Part shown: one piece after another, positions 57,981 through 64,000 of the stretch | Layout of the letters: each line of letters starts with the position of its first letter | How positions within the stretch are numbered: the stretch's first letter is position 1 | The notes under the pieces: model-generated | Told to the model about the DNA's origin: nothing | What the model saw: the letters and a program-made list of their open reading frames with translations, nothing else | Database searches by the model: none | Translations under genes and position numbers: made by a program | Origin: Novosphingobium flavum | GTDB taxonomy: Bacteria > Pseudomonadota > Alphaproteobacteria > Sphingomonadales > Sphingomonadaceae | Direction of reading: 5' to 3' | DNA length: 64,000 nucleotides | NCBI RefSeq assembly: GCF_014230315.1 | Contig: NZ_JACLAW010000005.1 | Location: 124,001-188,000 of the forward strand

Positions 57981-59393
57981 ATGCGCGCTTTTCTTCGCGT
58001 CGCCGCGCCGTTGCTGGTGCTGTCCGCCCCCGCGTTCGGCCAGGGCGGGCCGAGCCCTGCGCTGATCGGGCGCGGGCGCATTCTGGCGACGGCAGCCGAC
58101 TGCGTCGCCTGTCATACGGTGGAAGGCCAGCCCGCATTCGCCGGGGGCAAGGCGATCGCCACGCCGTTCGGCACCATCCATGCGCCCAACATCACGCCCG
58201 ACCGCGAAACCGGCATCGGAGCGTGGAGCGATGCGGAATTCCTGCGCGCCCTGCACGATGGCGTCGGCCGCGCGGGCGAGCAACTCTATCCGGCCTTTCC
58301 CTATGTCCAGTACACCCGCCTGTCCGATGCCGATGTGCTGGCGATCAAGGCCTATCTGTTCTCGCTTCCGCCGGTGCGGCGGACGGCGCCTGCCAATGAC
58401 ATGCTGTTCCCTTTTGGCTACCGGCCCTTGCTGCGTGTCTGGAAGTGGATCAACTTCACGCCAGGGCGGTTCGCGCCGGAGCCGGGCAGGGGCGGGGAAT
58501 ACAATCGCGGCCGTTATCTTGCCGAGGCGCTCGGGCACTGCAACGAATGCCACACCCCGCGTACGCTGACCCAAGGGCTCGACATGAGCCGCAATCTTGC
58601 CGGTGGTATCGTGGAAGGCTGGCAGGCCTTCAACATCACGCCCGATCCGGTCAGCGGGATCGGCCGATGGTCGCGCGAGGACATTGTCACATACCTGTCG
58701 AGTGGCCGCCTGCCCGGCCGGGCCGTGGCTGGTGGGCCGATGGGCGAGGTGGTCGGACACAGTCTGCGTTTCCTCCCGCGTGAGGATCTTTCCGCCATTG
58801 CAGCCTATCTCGAAGGGCAGAAGCCGCTGCGTAATCCGGGCGATACGGCGCCGCGCAGCGGATACGGCCGGCCCGATCCGGACCGCCTGAGCTTCAGTCT
58901 CGGCGGGAACGGACTGCCGACCGGCCGTGGTCTCTACGTCGCGGCCTGCGCCTCCTGCCACGGCCTCGACGGGCGCGGAACGGCTTCGGTGCCGGGGCGT
59001 CCGGGCTTTCCCGGCCTTGTTGGCAACAGCGCGCTTGGCGCTGCGCGGGCCGACAATGCCGTGTTGGCGATCATTCACGGCGTTCCCGCACGCGGCGGGC
59101 GGGGCGAATCGTTCATGCCCGCATTCGGCGCCGCATCCCGGATCGGCAACGCGCTGGACGATGCGCAGATCGCGCTGGTCGCGAATTACGTCCGCGCGCA
59201 GTTCGGCAATGCTGCGGGGAGCCCGGTCGATGCCACAAGCGTGCGCCGGTTGCGGCTGGAAAATGGCGGCCGCTCGCCGCTGGTGGTGGGGGTATGGGCG
59301 GGGATGGCCCTGATCGCCGGGTTGGCGATCCTGTTTGCCGCGCGGCTCGTCAGGCGGAGGGCGAGGGGCAATGGCGCGGAGAGAATGCCCTGA
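57981..59393 (+). CDS. Trihaem cytochrome c subunit of the membrane polyol dehydrogenase
   Basis: 470 residues, ATG 57981 with GGAGAGG upstream. Signal peptide (VAAPLLVLSAPAFGQ) and three haem motifs: CVACH (41-45), CNECH (187-191) and CASCH (323-327). A C-terminal hydrophobic helix (VGVWAGMALIAGLAILFAAR) anchors it in the membrane. This is the usual third subunit of sorbitol-, gluconate- and alcohol-dehydrogenase complexes that pass electrons to ubiquinone. It follows the large-subunit gene by two bases. Confidence 0.93.
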   Translation: MRAFLRVAAPLLVLSAPAFGQGGPSPALIGRGRILATAADCVACHTVEGQPAFAGGKAIATPFGTIHAPNITPDRETGIGAWSDAEFLRALHDGVGRAGEQLYPAFPYVQYTRLSDADVLAIKAYLFSLPPVRRTAPANDMLFPFGYRPLLRVWKWINFTPGRFAPEPGRGGEYNRGRYLAEALGHCNECHTPRTLTQGLDMSRNLAGGIVEGWQAFNITPDPVSGIGRWSREDIVTYLSSGRLPGRAVAGGPMGEVVGHSLRFLPREDLSAIAAYLEGQKPLRNPGDTAPRSGYGRPDPDRLSFSLGGNGLPTGRGLYVAACASCHGLDGRGTASVPGRPGFPGLVGNSALGAARADNAVLAIIHGVPARGGRGESFMPAFGAASRIGNALDDAQIALVANYVRAQFGNAAGSPVDATSVRRLRLENGGRSPLVVGVWAGMALIAGLAILFAARLVRRRARGNGAERMP

Positions 59394-59635
59394 GGCGAAG
59401 GACGGGCAAGAGCCTGCCTGAGCGCGCTTGCGGCGAAGCTCATAGGTCGGGGTTGCCGCTCGCATAGGGCTGCGCGGCATTGCCTGTTCTTCGGGTAAGG
59501 CGCGCAAGCGTGCGGCCCAAGGTTTCCGGAAAATGACCTGACCATCCTCCGCCTCGCCATCGGGGCGCGGAGCCGTGGGCGGACGATTCCTGCATTGGTC
59601 CAGGCGTATAAGTCTGTCGACAAAACTCTTCTTGT

Positions 59636-59654
59636 AAATGATAATCAGTCGCAT
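59636..59654. promoter_or_regulatory. Fur box before the siderophore receptor
   Basis: AAATGATAATCAGTCGCAT resembles Fur-box sequences of alphaproteobacteria (AATGATAAT followed by CAnTCGCAT-type half). It lies about 65 bases upstream of the receptor start. The rest of 59394-59718 shows no other clear element except an AT-rich zone around 59618-59660 that is probably the promoter. Confidence 0.7.
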
Positions 59655-59718
59655 TAGCAGCTTACTTCGCATTCGTGCTGGTCCCTGGTTACCTATTCCG
59701 AAGAGAAAGAAAGCCCCT

Positions 59719-61875
59719 ATGACGGCCCTTATTCCCGCGCTCCTGGCTGCTGCGGCAGCGAACTCGACTCCGGCAGTGGCCGACTTTTCGCTGATGGCGG
59801 CCAGTGCCGCCGCCGATGCTGCAGCCGAGGAGCAGCGCGATGCGACGATCGTCGTCACGGGGCAGCGGACGGAGGGCAACGAAGACTACGGCGTGGCGGA
59901 ACAGCGCACGGCCACGCGATTGCCGCTCAGCCAGAAGGAAACGCCGCAATCGGTCAGCGTCGTCACCCGCGCGCAGATCGACGATTTCCAGCTCAACGAC
60001 GTGAACCAGCTGCTGGCGACTGTTCCCGGCGTCAACGTGCTCGCTGCCGAGACCGACCGGGTTTACTATTCAGCGCGCGGCTACGACATCCAGACCTTCC
60101 AGATCGATGGCGTGGGCATGCCCTTCGCCTTCGGCATCCAGACCGGTTCGCTCGATACGGCGATCTACGACAGGATCGAGGTGGTGCGCGGCGCTCCCGG
60201 CCTGCTGACGCCGACCGGCAATCCCTCGGCCGTCGTGAACTTCATCCGCAAGCGTCCGTACCGCGACCTGCGGGCATCGGTTTCCGCGCAATATGGCTCC
60301 TACGACAACCTCCGTCTTGATGGCGATATCAGCGTGCCGCTCACCTCGGATGGTTCGGTGCGCGCGCGGGCAGTGGGCGCCTATCTCGATACCGACAGTT
60401 ACCTCGACCGCTATCACCTGGGCCGCTGGACCGGCTATGGCATCGTCGAGGCTGACCTCGGGCCGGACACCGTTGCGAGCGCGGGCTTTGCTTATCAGCA
60501 CCACCAGAGCCGCGCCGCGCAGTGGGGGGCGGTGCCGCTCTACTACACCGATGGCACGAGGGTCGACTTCGCCCGGTCCGACAACACGGGCCCCGACTGG
60601 GCGGGCTGGGGCGTGACGGAGCGGCAGATATTCGGTGACCTCACGCATCACTGGGGCGAGGATTGGACCGCCACGCTGACGGTGCTGCGCCGGGCCAACG
60701 ACGAGAACGACAAGCTGTTCTACGTCTACGGCAATCCCGATCGCGAGACCGGCGACGGCATCTACACCTATCCCGGCGCGTTCCGCGGCCAGACCCGCAA
60801 CCTGACGATTGACGCCCATGTGGCCGGCAAGCTTTCGATCGGCGGGCGCAAGCATGACGTCCTGTTCGGCGCCGTCCGCAGCGCGGAGGGCTATATCCAG
60901 GACTCGGCCTATGACTACAGCACGGTCGGCGTGCCGATCTCGCTCGATCAGCTTTTCTCCGGCACATTTCCCGAACCCGACTTTCCGGACTTTACCGAGA
61001 GCCTCAACATCAACCGCAAGCAGGAGACGGTCTACGGCCTGGTGCGGCTCAACCTGGCCGATCCGTTCAAGGTGATGCTGGGCGGAAACTACACCCATGC
61101 GAGCAGCGACGGCACATCCTACGGCACGCCCCAGAACTACGACCGGAAGAAATTCCTTCCCTTTGCCGGCGCCACCTTCGACGTCACGGCCAACGTGACG
61201 CTCTATGCAAGCTATGCGACCATCTTCAATCCGCAGACCGAGTTCGACGCCAACAACCGCCTGCTCGATCCGATCGAAGGCGACAACATCGAAGCGGGGG
61301 TGAAGGGTGAGTTCTTCGGCGGGGGCCTGCTGGCAACGGCCGCCGTTTTCCGTGCCCGGCAGAACAACACGGCACAGGCGGCCGGCTTCGACACGGTGCT
61401 TGGCCGGACCATCTATGCCGGGGTGGATTCCCGCTCCGAAGGGGTGGAGTTCGAACTTGCCGGTTCGCCCGCCCAAGGGCTGCAACTCACCGGCGGCTTC
61501 ACCACGATGCGCATCCGCGACGAGAACGGCGATCCGGCCCGCACCTTCGTTCCGCGCACGACTGCCAAGTTCAACGCCACCTATTCGCCGCCCGCGCTCA
61601 GCGCACTCAAGCTCGGTGCATCGCTGCAATACCAGAGCGGCTTCTACTTCGATCCGGGCACGGTATCTTCCACCACGGGCGAAACGGTTCGCCTTGAGCA
61701 GGAAGCCTATGCGCTGCTCGACCTGCTGGTGAGTTACGCGATCACGCCCAGGGTGACGCTGAGCGCCAATGTGCGCAACGTCACCGACGTCAAATACCTC
61801 ACCTCGCTGACTTTCGAACAGGGCTATTACGGCGCGCCGCGAACGGTGCTGGGCACCCTCACGGTCAAGTACTGA
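59719..61875 (+). CDS. TonB-dependent siderophore receptor
   Basis: About 718 residues from ATG 59719 after removing 27 upstream in-frame codons that would overlap the Fur box. The plug has LPLSQKETPQSVSVVTRAQI and YSARGYDIQTFQIDGVGMPF, the FhuE/FpvA-type sequence for ferric-siderophore receptors, then YDRIEVVRGAPGLLTPTGNP. The barrel ends in the YGAPRTVLGTLTVKY tail. A ribosome site is not obvious. Iron-regulated uptake is likely, with the two membrane genes downstream handling reduction or release at the inner membrane. Confidence 0.9.
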   Translation: MTALIPALLAAAAANSTPAVADFSLMAASAAADAAAEEQRDATIVVTGQRTEGNEDYGVAEQRTATRLPLSQKETPQSVSVVTRAQIDDFQLNDVNQLLATVPGVNVLAAETDRVYYSARGYDIQTFQIDGVGMPFAFGIQTGSLDTAIYDRIEVVRGAPGLLTPTGNPSAVVNFIRKRPYRDLRASVSAQYGSYDNLRLDGDISVPLTSDGSVRARAVGAYLDTDSYLDRYHLGRWTGYGIVEADLGPDTVASAGFAYQHHQSRAAQWGAVPLYYTDGTRVDFARSDNTGPDWAGWGVTERQIFGDLTHHWGEDWTATLTVLRRANDENDKLFYVYGNPDRETGDGIYTYPGAFRGQTRNLTIDAHVAGKLSIGGRKHDVLFGAVRSAEGYIQDSAYDYSTVGVPISLDQLFSGTFPEPDFPDFTESLNINRKQETVYGLVRLNLADPFKVMLGGNYTHASSDGTSYGTPQNYDRKKFLPFAGATFDVTANVTLYASYATIFNPQTEFDANNRLLDPIEGDNIEAGVKGEFFGGGLLATAAVFRARQNNTAQAAGFDTVLGRTIYAGVDSRSEGVEFELAGSPAQGLQLTGGFTTMRIRDENGDPARTFVPRTTAKFNATYSPPALSALKLGASLQYQSGFYFDPGTVSSTTGETVRLEQEAYALLDLLVSYAITPRVTLSANVRNVTDVKYLTSLTFEQGYYGAPRTVLGTLTVKY

Positions 61876-61886
61876 CGAGCGGCGCG

Positions 61887-62438
61887 GTGACCGGTTTTAC
61901 TGCCATCGGATGGATCATGGCCGGCCTGTCGGTCGCCGTAATTCGCGCGGGGTGGGGCGGGCGCAGGTCCGTCGCCCTTGCCGGGTGGGCGCTTGGCGCG
62001 GTGGCGCTGGTCGTCCTCGCGCGGGGCGGCGGTGCCTGGGGCATGGCCACGGGGCTGACGATCGGGATGATCGCGGCGCTGGGATTTGTTCTTCACGCCG
62101 CTTGGCGGTCACCGGCTTCGGCGCCCAACGCCGTCCGGCAAGCCGCTGCCTTGGCCACGCCGCTGGACTGGGGCGATGTCGCGCGGCGGCTGGCGGTCTT
62201 CGTCCTGGTCGTCCCGGTGGCCTTTTGCTCAGCACAGTGGCTGGCCTTTGCCGTGCAGGCGCTGGTCAGGGGCGGGTCGGACCTCGATGCCGACAGTCTG
62301 GCGCTCGCCCTGTTCCTGCAGCCGGTGATCTGGACCGCGCTGATGTGCTGGCAAATGACCTTGCCCGGCCCTGTTCGCATGGTCCTGCCGCCGCTCAGCG
62401 CCGCGCTGCTGGGCGCTTTCCTGTGGGGTATTTCGTGA
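61887..62438 (+). CDS. Small multi-pass membrane protein of the siderophore locus
   Basis: 183 residues from a GTG start eleven bases after the receptor stop. About five hydrophobic segments (IGWIMAGLSVAVIRAGWGG; GWALGAVALVVLARG; LTIGMIAALGFVLHAAW; LAVFVLVVPVAFCSAQWLAF; MVLPPLSAALLGAFLWG). No catalytic motif was seen. Small membrane proteins of unknown function often sit between ferri-siderophore receptors and PepSY reductases, and this appears to be one. It overlaps the PepSY gene by four bases. Confidence 0.7.
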   Translation: MTGFTAIGWIMAGLSVAVIRAGWGGRRSVALAGWALGAVALVVLARGGGAWGMATGLTIGMIAALGFVLHAAWRSPASAPNAVRQAAALATPLDWGDVARRLAVFVLVVPVAFCSAQWLAFAVQALVRGGSDLDADSLALALFLQPVIWTALMCWQMTLPGPVRMVLPPLSAALLGAFLWGIS

Positions 62439-63925
62439 ACCAGATCCGTGTCCGGCGGCCGAGTCTCGCCAAGCAGGCCCTGTCCGGCCACGGCGCCATC
62501 GGCCTGCTGGCGAGCGCAGCGCTTTACATCGTCGCCCTGAGCGGGATGATCGTCGTCGTGGCCGAGCGGTGGCAGCGATGGGAACAGCCCAATGTCGCCG
62601 AATACGAGACCCTTTCTCCCGCCGCGGTCCAGAACGCCATGGTGCAGGCTCTTGCGCTGGAGAAAGGAAAGCCGCGAACCACCCACCTGTACCTGCGGAT
62701 GCCCGATGCAGACCTGCCGCGCGCCGTGGTCACGACCGACCATTCGGCCTGGTACGTCGACGCCGCGGGCAGGCCGACTGTGCGCGAGGCGAACGGCTGG
62801 AGCGAATTTCTTCTCGCCCTGCACATAAACCTGACCCTGCCGGTCCAGTGGGGAATGTTGCTTGTCGGTGCGCTGGGCGCGGTGCTGGCGGCCGTCAGCG
62901 TGACCGGGGTGCTCGCGCTGCCGAAGATATTCAAGGACGCCTTTCGCCTGCGCATGCGCGGCGATCCGCAGATCGCCCGTGCGGACTGGCACAATCGGCT
63001 GGGGACATTGACCCTGCCATTCGCGCTGATGATCGCGCTGACGGGGGCCGCCATCGGGCTCAGCTCCGCCGGGATCGCGCTGCTGGCCCAGACCGACAAG
63101 GGCGGAGACCGGGAGGCGGTCAGTGCCAGCATCTTCGGTAACGAACCAGCGCACGATCCTGCGCCCGCGCCGCTCGCCAATGCCGGGCGGGCTGTTGTCT
63201 CGGTTCAGGCCCGCTTTGCGCAGGCCCGGCCGGTCTATGTCATCGTTCACGATCCCGCCACGCGCGGCCAGTTCGTCCAGGTGCTGGCGGAGCATCCGCG
63301 CAGGCTGATCTACGGCGAATCCTACGGCTTCAGCGGCGCGGGCGACTATCTCGGCAAGGTCGGGCTGTCAGATGGTGCCACCGGGCGGCAGGCGGCGGCA
63401 TCGACCTATGGACTGCATTTCGGGAACTATGCCGGATTGCCCATGCAGCTGGCCTATGCTGCGATGGGATTGGCGCTCTGCGTCCTTACCGCAACCGGCA
63501 CGACCCTGTGGCTCAACAAGCGCCGCCGCAAGGGCCTGCCGACGGCCCGTCTCGCGGCGGCCTGGAACCTCGTCGTCTGGGGAACCCCGCTCGCGCTGGT
63601 CCTTGCCGCGTGGGAGCGCTGGCTTCTCGGGCCGGACGCGCCGCTGACGGCCCTGTTCTGGTTGACGTTGGCTGCCGGGCTGGGTGCCGCGATTGCCAGA
63701 CCGTCGCTGATGGATGGTCCGTTAATGCGGATCGTTCTTGCCTGCGCACTGGCCGCCACGGCCTTGCTGCATCTCGCCATTTTCAGGGCAGGCCAATGGC
63801 CGGTTTCCGCCTTGGATGGATGCCTTCTGCTCGGCGCATTCGCGCTCTGGCTGCCGGGGCGCTGCGGGCGAGCCGGCGCTGGCCGGCCCTCGGCGGTCAG
63901 GACAGGGGAACCGGCGGCGGGGTAA
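62435..63925 (+). CDS. PepSY-domain membrane protein, probable siderophore reductase partner
   Basis: About 496 residues from the GTG at 62435, overlapping the previous stop. The sequence shows an N-terminal transmembrane helix (IGLLASAALYIVALSGMIVV) and a soluble segment (YLRMPDADLPRAVVTTDHSA). These are followed by HINLTLPVQWGMLLVGALGA, the helix pair with DWHNRLGTLTLPFALMIALT, and further helices at the C-terminus. This layout matches PepSY-associated TM proteins linked to reductive iron release from siderophores. The His residues in HINL and DWHN may be haem or metal ligands. Its 3' end overlaps a convergent gene by 29 bases. Confidence 0.85.
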   Translation: MNQIRVRRPSLAKQALSGHGAIGLLASAALYIVALSGMIVVVAERWQRWEQPNVAEYETLSPAAVQNAMVQALALEKGKPRTTHLYLRMPDADLPRAVVTTDHSAWYVDAAGRPTVREANGWSEFLLALHINLTLPVQWGMLLVGALGAVLAAVSVTGVLALPKIFKDAFRLRMRGDPQIARADWHNRLGTLTLPFALMIALTGAAIGLSSAGIALLAQTDKGGDREAVSASIFGNEPAHDPAPAPLANAGRAVVSVQARFAQARPVYVIVHDPATRGQFVQVLAEHPRRLIYGESYGFSGAGDYLGKVGLSDGATGRQAAASTYGLHFGNYAGLPMQLAYAAMGLALCVLTATGTTLWLNKRRRKGLPTARLAAAWNLVVWGTPLALVLAAWERWLLGPDAPLTALFWLTLAAGLGAAIARPSLMDGPLMRIVLACALAATALLHLAIFRAGQWPVSALDGCLLLGAFALWLPGRCGRAGAGRPSAVRTGEPAAG

Positions 63926-64000
63926 CTTCCAACTGCGGCGCGAAGGTCCAGTGGCAGGCCACGCAGCGGGCGTTGATATCTTCGCCGGCGGCAAGAAGCG
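63897..64000 (-). CDS. Cytochrome-c-type protein, C-terminal part
   Basis: Read on the minus strand from the window end, an open frame of about 33 codons reads LLAAGEDINARCVACHWTFA and ends QLEVTPPPVPLS at TGA 63897-63899. The CVACH sequence is a canonical c-type haem motif. The motif is only 22 residues from the C-terminus, so the visible end may belong to a domain with the haem near the tail. The start is outside the window. Three stop-side bases and 26 more overlap the PepSY gene on the other strand. The family beyond the haem motif cannot be assigned. Confidence 0.55.
   Translation of the reverse strand, partial: LLAAGEDINARCVACHWTFAPQLEVTPPPVPLS

Noticed and set aside
59638..59718. Start of the siderophore receptor at the upstream ATG 59638
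   Set aside because: That codon sits inside the Fur box and would put 27 basic residues before the export sequence.
1..64000. CRISPR arrays, tRNA/rRNA genes, transposases, integrases or attachment repeats
   Set aside because: Looked for and not recognised anywhere in the window; catabolic clusters here show no insertion-sequence borders.

Overview
The window is a GC-rich chromosomal segment most consistent with an aerobic alphaproteobacterium of the Sphingomonadales (Novosphingobium/Sphingobium-like). This is inferred from three large TonB-dependent receptors each heading a catabolic or uptake locus, the long runs of overlapping ATGA/GTGA gene junctions, the Fur-box style and the sulfatase, CoA-transferase and polyol modules. 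No rRNA, tRNA, CRISPR array, transposase or prophage gene was recognised. Coding density is about 95 percent.

Layout. (1) 1-4066: the 3' end of a ceramidase-like secreted hydrolase, a Tat-exported esterase, and a convergent LysR regulator with two winged-helix domains. (2) 4240-7134: metE under a cobalamin riboswitch, whose predicted promoter has its -35 box inside a perfect 40-bp palindrome. (3) 7163-28410: a sulfatase/glycosidase/gentisate locus. On the minus strand lie an MFS transporter, a LacI regulator, four secreted sulfatases, a formylglycine-generating enzyme and a secreted GH3 enzyme. On the plus strand lie a TonB receptor, a cytoplasmic NagZ-like GH3 enzyme, the three gentisate-pathway enzymes (gentisate dioxygenase, maleylpyruvate isomerase, fumarylpyruvate hydrolase) and a fifth sulfatase. 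Four copies of the palindrome TTTAGCGCTAAA (two exact, two with one mismatch) sit at the three promoter regions and tie the block together as one likely LacI regulon.

(4) 28459-46840: a MarR-centred locus. Leftward: a TRAP transporter, three class III CoA-transferases, a fused 2-hydroxyacyl-CoA dehydratase-like protein that seems to lack the Fe-S cysteines, and a CapA-like protein. Rightward: MarR, then a TonB receptor followed by three secreted hydrolases (CocE-like, tannase/feruloyl-esterase-like, alpha/beta hydrolase). The simplest reading is uptake of an ester, periplasmic hydrolysis, TRAP import of the acid and CoA activation. (5) 46862-49370: a periplasmic PQQ alcohol dehydrogenase with a lanthanide-type Asp-Tyr-Asp signature, and its dihaem cytochrome c. 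(6) 49466-59393: a polyol locus. One arm encodes a polyol ABC transporter, an AraC regulator and a cytoplasmic zinc polyol dehydrogenase; the divergent arm encodes a three-subunit membrane FAD-sorbitol-dehydrogenase-type complex (small, GMC and trihaem cytochrome c subunits). (7) 59636-63925: a Fur-box-preceded siderophore receptor with two inner-membrane partners (one PepSY). It is followed by the convergent 3' end of a cytochrome-c-like gene that runs off the window.

How it fits together: most of the window is catabolic accessory gene content, pairing outer-membrane import with periplasmic deprotection (desulfation, deglycosylation, ester cleavage) and then inner-membrane transport and cytoplasmic breakdown. 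The most novel-looking proposals are a dedicated route for sulfated or glycosylated gentisate-type phenolics, and the MarR-controlled ester/CoA pathway with an unusual dehydratase homologue.
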